Shown: positions 22,734 through 31,654, numbered from the stretch's first letter. The stretch: DNA of 64,000 nucleotides from DASQUK01 sp963717085 (GCA_963717085.1 CAVQVM010000002.1:434001-498000), one strand, 5' to 3'. Numbers and translations are program-made. Notes: generated by a model from the sequence alone, not told the origin.

Positions 22734-24268
22734 ACCGGGGGCACCCCGTGCCGGCGGGCGCTGAACGCCCGGTCCTTGTCGGCCGCCATCTCCAGCCGGC
22801 GGATGCACTCGGCGCGCAGGTCGGCGAAGTCGACCACCGCGTCCACGACCAGCTCCGACGCCAGGCGGTAGAGATCGACGTCGGTCTCGTACAACTCCCG
22901 CTGCGCCTCCACGAAGGCCGCCCGCTCGGCCTCGTCGGCGATGGCGGCGATCTTGTTGGCGAACACGGCGTTCACCGCCGCCTCGGGCCCCATCACCGCG
23001 ATCTGGGCGGTTGGCAGCGCCAGCGTCGCCTCGGGCTCGAACGCCGGACCCGACATCGCGTACAGGCCGGCGCCGTAGGCCTTGCGCACGATCACCGACA
23101 GCTTGGGCACGGTGGCCTCGCTCACCGCAGTGACCATCTTCGCCCCGTGGCGGATGATCCCCTGGCGCTCGACCTCGGTGCCGATCATGAATCCCGGGAC
23201 GTCGGCCAGGAACAGCAGCGGCACGTTGAACGCGTCGCACAGCCAGACGAACCGCGCCGCTTTGTCGGCGGAATCGACGAACAGCACCCCGCCCTTCTGC
23301 ATCGGGTTGTTGGCCACGATGCCCACCGGTCGCCCGTCCAGCAGCGCCAGCCCCGTGATCACCTCCGGTGCGAACAGCGGCATCCGTTCGAAGAACGACT
23401 CGGCGTCGACGAGCCCGTCGATCAGGTCGTGCATGTCGTACGCCAGGTGCTCCTCCGCCGGCACCGCCGCCGCCGTGAGCGATCGCGCCGCCTCGCGCGG
23501 CTCGTACCGCGGCGGCGTCTGGCGCCAGCTCTGTGGGAAGTAGCTGAACCACGCCCGGGCCTGGTCGAGCGCGTCCTCGTCGTCGGAGGCGAGGTTGTCG
23601 CCGCAACCCGACACCGTGGCGTGCATGCGCGCGCCGCCCATCTCCTCCAGCGACGTGACCTCGCCGATGACCATCTCGGCCATGCGCGGTGAGCCCAGGT
23701 ACATCGAGGCGTTGCCCTCGACCATGAACACGACGTCGCAGAAGCTGGGGATGTAGGCGCCGCCCGCCGCCGACGGGCCGAAGAGGCAGCAGATCTGGGG
23801 CACCCGGCCCGAGAGCCGCACCTGGTTGTAGAAGATGCGTCCGGCGCCGCGGCGACCGGGGAACAGCTCCACCTGGTCGGTGATGCGGGCGCCGGCCGAG
23901 TCGACCAGCCAGAACACCGGAAGCTCGTGCCGAAGCGCGTGCTCGGTGAGCCGCACGATCTTCTCCACCGTGCGGGCGCCCCACGACCCCGCTTTCACCG
24001 TGGGATCGTTGGCCATGATGCACACGGGCCGCCCGTCGACCCGGCCCACGCCGGTGACCACGCCGTCGGCCGGCAGGTCGTCGGCCCGGTTGTTGGCGAG
24101 CAGTCCGTCCTCGACGAACGAATCCTTGTCGAGCAGCAGCGCCAGGCGATCGCGCACGAAAAGCTTGCCCTGGGCGGCGAGCTTGTCGCCCGCCTTGTCG
24201 AGGTTCCCGGCCAGCGCCCGCTTGGTCAGCCGCGCCAGCTGCTCGTGGGGATCTGGACGCTCGCTCAA
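22730..24268 (-). CDS. acyl-CoA carboxylase beta subunit (carboxyltransferase)
   Basis: The 512-residue protein is a biotin-dependent carboxyltransferase (PF01039) with two crotonase-like halves. Glycine-rich oxyanion segments are visible, including GPSAAGGAYIPSFCD in the first half and VRKAYGAGLYAMSG in the second; VDSAGARI and NNPMQKGGVLFVDSADKAARF are typical of methylcrotonyl- and propionyl-type subunits. It transfers carboxyl groups from biotin to acyl-CoA. The alpha (biotin carboxylase) subunit is not in the window. The HMGL gene downstream favours methylcrotonyl-CoA as substrate. The start is a TTG at 24268. It is coupled to the lyase gene by GTGA. Confidence 0.9.
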   Translation of the reverse strand: MSERPDPHEQLARLTKRALAGNLDKAGDKLAAQGKLFVRDRLALLLDKDSFVEDGLLANNRADDLPADGVVTGVGRVDGRPVCIMANDPTVKAGSWGARTVEKIVRLTEHALRHELPVFWLVDSAGARITDQVELFPGRRGAGRIFYNQVRLSGRVPQICCLFGPSAAGGAYIPSFCDVVFMVEGNASMYLGSPRMAEMVIGEVTSLEEMGGARMHATVSGCGDNLASDDEDALDQARAWFSYFPQSWRQTPPRYEPREAARSLTAAAVPAEEHLAYDMHDLIDGLVDAESFFERMPLFAPEVITGLALLDGRPVGIVANNPMQKGGVLFVDSADKAARFVWLCDAFNVPLLFLADVPGFMIGTEVERQGIIRHGAKMVTAVSEATVPKLSVIVRKAYGAGLYAMSGPAFEPEATLALPTAQIAVMGPEAAVNAVFANKIAAIADEAERAAFVEAQRELYETDVDLYRLASELVVDAVVDFADLRAECIRRLEMAADKDRAFSARRHGVPPV

Positions 24269-24281
24269 GTCACCGACCCTG

Positions 24282-25358
24282 TCACGTGCGCCGGATCGCC
24301 AGCACCGCCACGTCGTCGTCGAGCGCCTCGGAGGCGAAGTCCCGCGCCGCCTCCAGCAGGTTCTTGCACAGCACGCCCGCCGCCACCCCGGGGTCGCGCC
24401 GCAGCGAGTTGGCGATCCGCTCCTCGCCGAAGATCTGCTCGCCGTTGCGCACCTCGGCGAGCCCGTCGGTGTAGAGCAACAACAGGTCCCCGGCGTTCAG
24501 CGGAATCTCGCGGCTGTGGTAGTGGCCCTGGGGGTCGAGCATGAGCAGCGGGCCGGTCGAGCGCAGCGGCCGCACGTCCCTGTCGTGCCATAGCCAGGCC
24601 GCCGGATGCCCGGCCGAGGCGAACCGCAGCGTGCCGGCATCGGTGTCGAAGACGACTACCACGAGAGAGATGAACTCCTCGGTGCGCTCGGGGGCGAGCA
24701 TCTGGGTGTTGAGCTCCTCGAGCGCCTGGGCCGGGTCGCGGTACTGGCGCAGGAACACCCGCAGCAGGTACTTGGCCTGGAAGGCGGTGATGGACGCCTC
24801 GATGCCGCGGCCGGTCACGTCGCCGATCACCGCGGCGATGCGCGACGGTGCCACCCGGAACACGTCGAAGAAGTCGCCGGCCATGACGCCGGTGCCGGGC
24901 TGGTAGACGCGGCCCAGCTCGAAGCCCGCGAACTGGGGCAGGTCCTCGGGCGCCAGCCGGGCGGCCCAACGCTTGGGCGCCAACTCCTCCTGGCTGAGGA
25001 CCTCTTCGGCCTTGCGCTCGATCGTCGAGCGATCCTCGGCCAGCTGGGCCTCTCGCGTGAAGTCGCGGCCGAACGCCACCGACAAGGCCACCGGGACGAG
25101 GATCAGCACGAACAGCAGGCTCGGGATGTTCTCCCCCGCCACCACCACGCCGGCGGCGGCGATGGCGAGCACGGCGTACAGGCAAGCGGTGTGGAGGTCC
25201 TTGCGGAACGCGGATCGCGCCAGCACCGTGACGTCGGCGTCGGCACCACGTTCGCCCTCGACCCGCCTCCACACGACGAAGAGGCGGCGTGTCGATCGAG
25301 CCCACACGATGGCCGCCACGAAGGAAGAGACCGCCACGAGGGCGAGGATCGGCTTCAT
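24282..25358 (-). CDS. membrane-anchored PP2C-type (RsbU/SpoIIE) Ser/Thr phosphatase
   Basis: The ATG at 25358 gives 358 residues. Transmembrane segments lie near 2-20 and about 57-95 (a pair of helices), followed by a coiled-coil linker and a SpoIIE/RsbU phosphatase domain. Metal-binding motifs are seen: GDFFDVF, VIGDVTGRGIEA, LLLLYTDGLAEVRNG and a final EALDDDVAVLAIR. Such proteins dephosphorylate anti-anti-sigma factors and so govern partner switching; others act in other signalling. No sensor domain is recognisable, and no anti-sigma factor genes are nearby. It ends 13 bp before the carboxylase gene, which starts with its own TTG. Confidence 0.85.
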   Translation of the reverse strand: MKPILALVAVSSFVAAIVWARSTRRLFVVWRRVEGERGADADVTVLARSAFRKDLHTACLYAVLAIAAAGVVVAGENIPSLLFVLILVPVALSVAFGRDFTREAQLAEDRSTIERKAEEVLSQEELAPKRWAARLAPEDLPQFAGFELGRVYQPGTGVMAGDFFDVFRVAPSRIAAVIGDVTGRGIEASITAFQAKYLLRVFLRQYRDPAQALEELNTQMLAPERTEEFISLVVVVFDTDAGTLRFASAGHPAAWLWHDRDVRPLRSTGPLLMLDPQGHYHSREIPLNAGDLLLLYTDGLAEVRNGEQIFGEERIANSLRRDPGVAAGVLCKNLLEAARDFASEALDDDVAVLAIRRT

Positions 25359-25368
25359 GTCGGCCAAG

Positions 25369-25374
25369 ATGCTA
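25369..25374 (-). promoter_or_regulatory. -10 hexamer TAGCAT of the PP2C gene
   Basis: TAGCAT ends 10 nt before the ATG at 25358 on the minus strand with no Shine-Dalgarno sequence. Confidence 0.4.
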
Positions 25375-25426
25375 CCGGTGGGACGGGGCTGGGGGGTGTG
25401 GCGTTCACGTAACGTCCGCCGGCCGC

Positions 25427-26743
25427 TCAGCCCCGGCGCCGCACCCGGATCTTGAGCGGGGTGGCGCCCAGATCGAACGCGTCCCGGAGCGTGCGCTCGA
25501 TGTAGCGCAGGTAGGTGCGGGGCAGCTCGCGGTTGACGAAGAGGGTGAACGTCGGCGGCTCGGCGGCACCCTGGGTCGCGTAGAGCACCCGGGCGCCTCC
25601 CGGCGCGGCGTGGGCCTGCTGGGCCTCGTGGATGACGGCGTTGACCCGTCCGGTGGGGATGCGCCGGTGGTAGGCGTCGACGCTGCGGGCCAGCGCCGGG
25701 AAGAGCTTGTGGACGCCGCGCCCGGTCAGCGCCGTGATCGGCAGGACGGGTGCGTCGCCGATGAACCGCAGCTTGTCCCCCACCTGCCAGCGCAGTTCGG
25801 CCCGCTGGTCGCCGTCGAGCAGCTCCCACTTGTTGAGCATCAGGACGATCGGGCACCCGGCGGCGTCGATGCGCTCGGCCAGGCGCTGGTCCTGCCCGGT
25901 GACCCCTTCGGTGGCGTCGATGACGAGCAGGGCCACGTCGGCGTCGTCGACCGCCTGCAGCGCCCGCACCAGCGAGTAGTACTCGGTGCCCTCGCCGATC
26001 TTCGAGCGCCGGCGCATGCCCGCGGTGTCGACCAGGCGGACCGGACCGAGGTCGGTCTCGATCACGGTGTCGATCGAATCGCGTGTGGTGCCGGGCAGTT
26101 CGTGGACGACCGAGCGCTCGTCGCCGGTGAGCTGGTTGAACAGGGTCGACTTGCCGACGTTCGGCCGCCCCACGATGGCGACGGCGATCCCCTCGGAGGA
26201 ATCTGCGGCGGCCGGCGCGGTCATGGCCTCCGCGTCCGCAGCAGGTTCGGGGTCGGGGAACCGCTCGACCAGCGCGTCCAGGAGGTCGCCGGTGCCGCGC
26301 CCGTGGAGCGCGCTGACGGGGTAGGGATCCCCGAGCCCCAGGCTCAGCAGCTCCCAGACCATGCCCTCGCGGCTCACGTCGTCGACCTTGTTCGCGACCA
26401 GCAGGGTGGGCTTGCCGCGCCGGCGGAGCAGCTCGGCGACCCGGCTGTCCTCCTCGGTGGTACCGGTGGTGACGTCGACGACGAGCACCACCACGTCGGC
26501 CTCGGCGATGGCGCGCTCGGCCTGCTGGCTCACCTTGGCATCGAGGTCGCTGCCTCCGACCATCCACCCGCCCGTGTCCACGAGGCGGAACGGCCGGCCG
26601 AGCCAGTCGGCGTCGACGTCCTTGCGGTCGCGGGTGACGCCCGGGTGCTCCTCCACGATGGCGGCGCGGCGGCCGACGATGCGGTTGAGCAGCGTCGACT
26701 TGCCGACGTTGGGCCGCCCCACGATGGCGACCACGGGCGGCAT
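25427..26743 (-). CDS. der: ribosome biogenesis GTPase Der (EngA)
   Basis: Der is an essential tandem-GTPase that acts in assembly of the 50S ribosomal subunit. The ATG at 26743, one nt after the preceding stop (TGACATG), gives 438 residues. Both G domains are complete: GRPNVGKST near residue 9 and again near 185, DTGG and DTAGM for the G3 motifs, NKVD and NKWE for G4, and a C-terminal KH-like domain (TPLKIRVRRRG at the end). The longer frame upstream has no support. It is co-transcribed with the DUF512/PDZ gene. Confidence 0.95.
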   Translation of the reverse strand: MPPVVAIVGRPNVGKSTLLNRIVGRRAAIVEEHPGVTRDRKDVDADWLGRPFRLVDTGGWMVGGSDLDAKVSQQAERAIAEADVVVLVVDVTTGTTEEDSRVAELLRRRGKPTLLVANKVDDVSREGMVWELLSLGLGDPYPVSALHGRGTGDLLDALVERFPDPEPAADAEAMTAPAAADSSEGIAVAIVGRPNVGKSTLFNQLTGDERSVVHELPGTTRDSIDTVIETDLGPVRLVDTAGMRRRSKIGEGTEYYSLVRALQAVDDADVALLVIDATEGVTGQDQRLAERIDAAGCPIVLMLNKWELLDGDQRAELRWQVGDKLRFIGDAPVLPITALTGRGVHKLFPALARSVDAYHRRIPTGRVNAVIHEAQQAHAAPGGARVLYATQGAAEPPTFTLFVNRELPRTYLRYIERTLRDAFDLGATPLKIRVRRRG

Positions 26744-26744
26744 G

Positions 26745-28172
26745 TCAGCCTCCGGCCGGCGCGCCGAGGGCCGCCCGCAGCGAGTGGCCATCGGCGGGCA
26801 CGACCTCGACGGGAACGGGGAGGTCGGCGGGGCTGGTGCCGTCGAGGAACCGGCCCTGGGTGAGGCACACGTCGGGCAGGAGGTAGCGATGGCCGGGTGG
26901 TTGGTCGGCCAGCACCCGCGCGAGGTCGGCGCCCACCATCAGGCCCGTCACCGCGACGTTTCCCCCGAAGTACCGGTTGTCGACGGTCACGACCCGGACG
27001 TCGGGCCTGCCCAGCCGCTCGACCAGCGGCTGCAGGACGCGGGCGCCGTATGGAGCCGTCAGGACGGCGACGGGGGCGTCGCGTCGGGGACCGATGTGCA
27101 GCAGCTGGTCGCCAGTGGCCCGCACGCCGCGGTACGGCTCGTACTCGGCGTCGGACGATCCCGACAGGTCGGCGTCGGCCGAGCGGAAGAACCCGCCGCG
27201 GTCCTCGGACGTCGCCCTCGAACCGGTCCCGAACAGCTCGGCCTCGAAGGCCCGCGCCATGCCGATGCCGTCCTCGTACATGGGAAAATCGCCGTACACG
27301 GCCGCATCCGGAAACGCACGATCGGCTAGCAGGTAGTACTCGTCCGCCGCGAACACCATGCGGTGGCCCAGCACGGTGGCGAAGACGTCCTGCCAGTCGT
27401 GCACGCTGTCGACCACGGCCACGGCCTCGGCACGGGTGTGCGGCCGCATGCGCGCCTCGGTGTTGAAGCGCGACACGCCCAGCGGCACCACGCACACCGA
27501 CGCCAGCTCGGCGTAGCGATCGAGCACGCCGGCCAGCGTGTCGTCGAGCACGGCGCCGTCGTTCACGGCGGGGCACACGACCACCTGGCCGTGGACCTCG
27601 ATGCCGTGGTCGAGCAGCGCCCGCAGCCAGCGGAGGCTGGTGGCGCCCCGCCGGTTGCGCAGCATCTCCGCCCGCAGCTGTGGATCGGTGGCATGGATGC
27701 TCACGTAGAGCGGGCTCAGCCCCTCGCTGACGACCCGCTCGAGATCCGCCTCCGTGAACCGGGTGAGGGTCGTGAAGTTCCCGTAGAGGAACGACAGACG
27801 GTAGTCGTCGTCCTTGAGGTACAGGCTGCGCCGCAGAACCTGCTCCCCGCTCCCACCGTCGCTCGTGCGGGGCGGCAGCTGGTAGATGAAGCAGAACTCG
27901 CAGTGGTTGTCGCAGGTGCGCACCTTGTCGAACAGCGCCGAGTGCACCTCGACCCCGAGCGGCTCCCCGGGCCGCTTGTCCACCTCCACCAGCGTCTCGA
28001 GCCCGCCCCGACGCACCTCGACCGCGAGGGCGGCGTCGTCGACGAGCTGGCGCCATTCGAGCAGGTCGCGGGGCACGTCGCCGTTGATGGAGACGATCTC
28101 GTCACCCTCCACCAGGCCGACGCGCGCGGCCGGCGATCCGGGCGCGACGGCGACGACACGGGGAGCAGACAC
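26745..28172 (-). CDS. DUF512 / TIGR03279 PDZ and radical-SAM-like iron-sulfur protein
   Basis: The 475-residue protein has an N-terminal PDZ domain (about 1-60, GSPAARVGLVEGDEIVSING), then a cysteine cluster CDNHCEFC with Cys87, Cys91 and Cys94 like a radical-SAM site, and a C-terminal DUF512 domain. The family (TIGR03279) is described as a putative Fe-S oxidoreductase and its reaction is unknown. Conserved segments include SLYLKDDDYRLSFLYGNFTTLTR and YVSIHATDP. The GTG start at 28172 follows a -10 hexamer. It sits directly before der, an association I also recall from Clostridia, which suggests a ribosome-linked role, but that is inference. Confidence 0.87.
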   Translation of the reverse strand: MSAPRVVAVAPGSPAARVGLVEGDEIVSINGDVPRDLLEWRQLVDDAALAVEVRRGGLETLVEVDKRPGEPLGVEVHSALFDKVRTCDNHCEFCFIYQLPPRTSDGGSGEQVLRRSLYLKDDDYRLSFLYGNFTTLTRFTEADLERVVSEGLSPLYVSIHATDPQLRAEMLRNRRGATSLRWLRALLDHGIEVHGQVVVCPAVNDGAVLDDTLAGVLDRYAELASVCVVPLGVSRFNTEARMRPHTRAEAVAVVDSVHDWQDVFATVLGHRMVFAADEYYLLADRAFPDAAVYGDFPMYEDGIGMARAFEAELFGTGSRATSEDRGGFFRSADADLSGSSDAEYEPYRGVRATGDQLLHIGPRRDAPVAVLTAPYGARVLQPLVERLGRPDVRVVTVDNRYFGGNVAVTGLMVGADLARVLADQPPGHRYLLPDVCLTQGRFLDGTSPADLPVPVEVVPADGHSLRAALGAPAGG

Positions 28173-28181
28173 AGGTGACGC

Positions 28182-28187
28182 AGTCTA
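28182..28187 (-). promoter_or_regulatory. -10 hexamer TAGACT of the DUF512-der operon
   Basis: TAGACT ends 9 nt before the GTG at 28172. It lies in the 107-bp divergent gap shared with ispH. Confidence 0.45.
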
Positions 28188-28267
28188 CTGACCTGGTGCT
28201 CGGCACCGACTCGCCAGTTCGAGCCGGTCGCGGGTGGCAGTCGACGGGGTCCCGACGCAGCCGTGGG

Positions 28268-28273
28268 TACGCT
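28268..28273 (+). promoter_or_regulatory. -10 hexamer TACGCT of ispH
   Basis: TACGCT ends 6 nt before the ATG at 28280; no ribosome site is visible, so the ispH mRNA is probably leaderless. Confidence 0.5.
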
Positions 28274-28279
28274 GGGCCG

Positions 28280-29311
28280 ATGCCCGTGGACAAGGTCCTC
28301 CTCGCCGCGCCCCGCGGGTTCTGCGCGGGCGTGGAGATGGCGATCAAGGCGCTGGCCTGGATGGTGCGGGCGTTCGAGCCGCCCGTGTACTGCTACCACG
28401 AGATCGTTCACAACCAGCAGGTCGTCGACCGGTTCCGAGACCTGGGCGTGGTCTTCGTCGACGACATCGCCGAGGTGCCGGAGGGACGACCGATCATGCT
28501 CTCCGCCCACGGGTCCGCCCCTGAGGTGGTGGCGGCCGCTCGGGCGCGGGGCAGCTACGTCGTCAATGCGGTGTGTCCGCTGGTCACCAAAGTCCACCAC
28601 GAGGTCAAGGTGCGTTCCGGCAAGGGCTACCGCATCGTCTACGTGGGGCACGAGGGCCACGAGGAGGCAGTCGGCACCATGGCGGTGGCACCTGACGCCA
28701 TCGATCTGGTGGAGTCCGTCTCCGATGTCGACGACCTGCCCGCCACCGATCGGCCGGTGGCCCTGCTGGCGCAGACCACGCTGTCGCACCGCGACTGGGC
28801 CGCCGTCGCCGAGCGGACCGCCGAGCGATTCCCGGGCCTGTGGCGACCAGGCCGCAGTGACCTGTGCTTTGCCACCACCAACCGTCAGTCCGCCCTGGCC
28901 GAGATCGCATCCCGTTGTGACGCGGTGGTCGTCATCGGGTCGGCCAACTCCTCCAACACGCGCGCCCTCGAGAAGCTGGCCCACGGCTCTGGCCGCGCCC
29001 GCGTCTACAGGATCAACGCCGCCGAGGAGCTGCCCGACGACCTGACCGGCACCGTCGGGGTCACTGCGGGGGCCTCGGCGCCCGAGGAGCTGGTCGATGC
29101 CGTGATCGCCCGGCTGGCCCCGGTCGAAGGGGTCGAGGAGGTCAGGATCACCGACGAGGACGAGTACTTCCCTCCACCGCGCGAGCTACGCGACCTTTTG
29201 AGCGGGGTGGACGTGCTGGCCACGTTCGGGTTCGGCGGATCCGTGCCGGACCGTCCCGAGGTCAACGACCGCCAGCTGCGCGCCAGCGACGTCCTGGCCA
29301 TGCTCGCCTGA
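28280..29311 (+). CDS. ispH: 4-hydroxy-3-methylbut-2-enyl diphosphate reductase
   Basis: IspH (LytB) makes IPP and DMAPP in the last step of the MEP isoprenoid pathway. The 343-residue protein carries the three cluster cysteines Cys15 (RGFCAGV), Cys99 (VNAVCPLV) and Cys196 (DLCFATTN), the phosphate-binding histidines His40/His44 (CYHEIVHN) and His77 (LSAHGSAP), and the ATTNRQ segment. All catalytic residues appear intact. The C-terminal extension with VLATFGFGGSVPDRPEVNDRQ is typical of long actinobacterial forms. The ATG at 28280 follows a -10 hexamer. It is a single transcription unit, divergent from DUF512-der. Confidence 0.95.
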   Translation: MPVDKVLLAAPRGFCAGVEMAIKALAWMVRAFEPPVYCYHEIVHNQQVVDRFRDLGVVFVDDIAEVPEGRPIMLSAHGSAPEVVAAARARGSYVVNAVCPLVTKVHHEVKVRSGKGYRIVYVGHEGHEEAVGTMAVAPDAIDLVESVSDVDDLPATDRPVALLAQTTLSHRDWAAVAERTAERFPGLWRPGRSDLCFATTNRQSALAEIASRCDAVVVIGSANSSNTRALEKLAHGSGRARVYRINAAEELPDDLTGTVGVTAGASAPEELVDAVIARLAPVEGVEEVRITDEDEYFPPPRELRDLLSGVDVLATFGFGGSVPDRPEVNDRQLRASDVLAMLA

Positions 29312-29317
29312 GCTCCA

Positions 29318-30115
29318 CTAGGCCGGTGGCCCGGCGGCAATGACGTCGCGGACGCCGGCGACGTCGACGTCGAACGGCGAGAATCGGACCAGCCACCAGG
29401 TGGCACCGGCGGCGGCCCAGGGCGCCGGATCGTCCGCCGGCCAGCCTTCGACGACGATCTCGAACGGGGTACCCGACGGGCGGTCCCCGAGCTCGCCGAC
29501 CAGCTCCGCGAGCTGCCCGGGCGCATCGAGGTCGATCGGGAAGTAGCCGTCGTAGCGGGCCGCCCGCCGCAGCGGCCTTCGGTTGGGCCAGCGTCCGGCG
29601 ACCCACAGCGGCACCCCGGGCCGCTGGACCGGTGTGGGCTGGAACGTCACCCGGTCGGCCGCGTAGTGGGTGCTCTTATGGCGCACCTCGTTGCCCGACC
29701 ACAGGCCGGTCACCACGTCGAGGGCCTCGTCGAGCATCGCGCCGCGCGTGCCGTCGTCGAGCTCCTCGCCGAAGGCCGACAGCTCGCGGGCCGAGTCACG
29801 GCCGGTGCCGACGCCGAGCACGAGGCGCCCGCCCGACAGCTGGTCGATCCCGGTGGCCTGACGGGCGACGACCTGTGGTCGGCGCCGGGGAAGCGGCGTG
29901 ACGAGCGGACCGATCCGCACGCGCTCGGTCGCCACCGCCATCGCCGCGAGCGTGATCCAAGCGTCGGCGACGTGGGTGGTGGGCGCCCGGTACTGCACGT
30001 GGTCCCACACGAACACCCCGTCGAACCCCGCACCTTCGGCCTCGGCCGCCAGGCCGGCGGTGACGCGTGGATCGCTCAGCTCCCCGAAGATCGGCAGGAA
30101 CAGCCCGGTACGCAT
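29318..30115 (-). CDS. luciferase-like (LLM class) oxidoreductase
   Basis: The ATG at 30115 gives 265 residues. The TIM-barrel pattern of the bacterial luciferase family is seen: MRTGLFLPIFGELSDPRV, GFDGVFVWDHVQYR, ATERVRIGPLVTPLPRRRPQVVARQ, GGRLVLGVGTGRD and VPLWVAGRWPNRRPL. In actinobacteria many such proteins bind F420 rather than FMN, but the cofactor cannot be determined from this sequence. Its 3' end is 6 bp from the convergent ispH stop. A -10 hexamer lies just upstream, in the short divergent gap with the DUF1269 gene. The substrate is unknown. Confidence 0.85.
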   Translation of the reverse strand: MRTGLFLPIFGELSDPRVTAGLAAEAEGAGFDGVFVWDHVQYRAPTTHVADAWITLAAMAVATERVRIGPLVTPLPRRRPQVVARQATGIDQLSGGRLVLGVGTGRDSARELSAFGEELDDGTRGAMLDEALDVVTGLWSGNEVRHKSTHYAADRVTFQPTPVQRPGVPLWVAGRWPNRRPLRRAARYDGYFPIDLDAPGQLAELVGELGDRPSGTPFEIVVEGWPADDPAPWAAAGATWWLVRFSPFDVDVAGVRDVIAAGPPA

Positions 30116-30122
30116 TCGCCGG

Positions 30123-30128
30123 AGGCTA
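30123..30128 (-). promoter_or_regulatory. -10 hexamer TAGCCT of the LLM oxidoreductase gene
   Basis: TAGCCT ends 7 nt before the ATG at 30115 and lies in the 34-bp gap to the divergent DUF1269 gene. Confidence 0.5.
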
Positions 30129-30149
30129 GAGCCGTGCCAGGCTGGTGGG

Positions 30150-30674
30150 GTGACCGATCGACCCGTGGAGCAGAAGGAACGCACCCTCGTCGGCGTCTCC
30201 TTCGGAGATGCGTTCCGTGCGCAGGAGTTCCTGACCGCGGCGACGCGGCTGGCCGCCAACCAGCGGCTGCGACTGTTGGACGCCGTGTTCGTCACCAAGA
30301 ACGACTCCGGCCACACGACGGTGCGTGAGACGGTCGACCCGACCCCCGGTCGCTCGGCACTCTCGGGCGCGCTGTGGGCCGGGCTGTTCGGCCTGATCCT
30401 GGGCGGCCCCGTGGGCTGGGCCATCGGCGCCGGTGTCGGGGCCGGCACCGGGGCGGTGGCAGCCAGGGTCATCGACCACGGCGTGAGCGACGAGTGGGTT
30501 GCGTGGTTCCGCGAGACGGTGCAGCCGGGGACGACGACGCTGGTGCTGCTCGTCGAGGACCTCGACCGCGACGCCCTGGTGGCCGAGCTGAAGCGCTTCG
30601 CGGGGGCCACGCTGGTCTACGCCAACCTCGACGCCGACTGGCTCGACCGCCTCCGCGAGGCGCTGTCCAGCTAA
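30150..30674 (+). CDS. DUF1269-like membrane protein with glycine-rich helix
   Basis: The GTG at 30150 gives 174 residues. The N-terminal half has an alpha/beta pattern (LVGVSFGDAFRAQEFLTAATRLA, LLDAVFVTKNDSGHTTVRE), the middle is a glycine-rich hydrophobic stretch (about 75-103, with GLILGGPVGWAIGAG) that could make one or two membrane helices, and the C-terminus is a soluble alpha/beta segment ending in WLDRLREALSS. This organisation matches DUF1269 proteins, which are of unknown function and may form channels or stress proteins. It is divergent from the LLM gene, and no further gene follows it. Confidence 0.75.
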   Translation: MTDRPVEQKERTLVGVSFGDAFRAQEFLTAATRLAANQRLRLLDAVFVTKNDSGHTTVRETVDPTPGRSALSGALWAGLFGLILGGPVGWAIGAGVGAGTGAVAARVIDHGVSDEWVAWFRETVQPGTTTLVLLVEDLDRDALVAELKRFAGATLVYANLDADWLDRLREALSS

Positions 30675-30910
30675 CTGCCGGCGATCGCTCGAGGCGAACT
30701 TGCGGCGGTTAGCGCTGCCATGACGCGCCTGATGGCCGCAACCTCGTGAGCACGTCGTGAGGCGAGCGCAAGACCTGCCGCACTGGCCAAACGGCTCGCC
30801 GAGGAGCTCGGGAGCGACGCGGTCGAGTCGACGCTGGATGCGCTCACGCGGTTGTCGGCTGCGCTCGATGCGGTGGCGCCGACCCCGCCTCGGTAGCCGC
30901 CATCACGGCC
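30675..30910. other. intergenic region with a possible decayed gene end
   Basis: No intact gene is supported. On the plus strand one frame reads as a helical protein end, PAALAKRLAEELGSDAVEST and on to a TAG at 30894-30896, but an in-frame TGA at 30747 breaks it and the part before it is only MTRLMAATS. It may be the 3' remnant of a lost gene. Confidence 0.35.
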
Positions 30911-31654
30911 TCAGCCGGCGAGGCGACGGGCCTCGTCGTACAGCGCCTGCACCGACGTGCGGAGCCGCTCGGTCAGCTCCCGCACCACCCTCCGGCGAAC
31001 CCGACCGGTGCCGTCACCTGGCGGCGGGGCGATCGGCGCGCCCACCACGAGGACGATGCGGTGGGGCCGTATGAACTTGGCGCCCACGGGCATCGCCTTG
31101 TCCGACCCACCGATCCCCACCGGCACGAGCGGCGCGCCGGTGCGGGCGGCGATGTAGGCGGGGCCGTCGAAGAGGTTCTCCACCACCCGTCCCGAGCGGC
31201 GCGTCCCCTCCGGGAACATCACCAGCGGCTCACCGTTTTCGATCACTTCCAGACATGCCCTCAGAGCCTCGCGGTCGGCGGAGCCGCGGTGCACCGGGAA
31301 GGCACCCAGCATCGACACGAACTTGCCGCCCCAGCGCCACTTCCAGATCGACGCCTTGCCCATGTAGCGCATGCGAGTGCGGGTGACCGCCGACACGAGG
31401 ATGAAGTCGAGGTTCGACCGGTGCACCGGGGCCAGGACGAACGGCCCGTGCGTCGGCACATGCTCCCGGCCGTGGATCTCCAGGCGGAAGTAGGGCTTGG
31501 CGAGCAGGGCGAAGGCACCCCGGATCGCCCCGTAGGCGGTCCGCTCGAGACGGGTCGGTGGGTGGATGCCCACCGCCTCCACCCGCTCCGTGGCGGCATC
31601 GATGGTCCGGCCCGGTGCCGGCGCCATCTCGGCGACGTCGTCGGCCTCAGTCAT
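30911..31654 (-). CDS. plsC: 1-acyl-sn-glycerol-3-phosphate acyltransferase family protein
   Basis: PlsC-type enzymes add the second acyl chain to lysophosphatidic acid in phospholipid synthesis. The 247-residue protein has the acyltransferase motifs HRSNLD (His78 and Asp83, the HX4D pair) and FPEGTR at 147-152, plus the GKASIWKWRWGGKFVSMLGAFPV segment between them. A weakly hydrophobic stretch before the first motif may anchor it to the membrane. It overlaps cmk by 8 nt and belongs to the aroA-cmk side of the operon. Other glycerolipid acyl acceptors are possible, since actinobacteria have several paralogs. Confidence 0.88.
   Translation of the reverse strand: MTEADDVAEMAPAPGRTIDAATERVEAVGIHPPTRLERTAYGAIRGAFALLAKPYFRLEIHGREHVPTHGPFVLAPVHRSNLDFILVSAVTRTRMRYMGKASIWKWRWGGKFVSMLGAFPVHRGSADREALRACLEVIENGEPLVMFPEGTRRSGRVVENLFDGPAYIAARTGAPLVPVGIGGSDKAMPVGAKFIRPHRIVLVVGAPIAPPPGDGTGRVRRRVVRELTERLRTSVQALYDEARRLAG

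Noticed and set aside
22734..24023. Upstream extension of the HMGL frame across the carboxyltransferase
   Set aside because: It is the shadow of the carboxyltransferase in another frame; the GTG at 22733 with a GTGA overlap gives a complete HMG-CoA-lyase-like protein.
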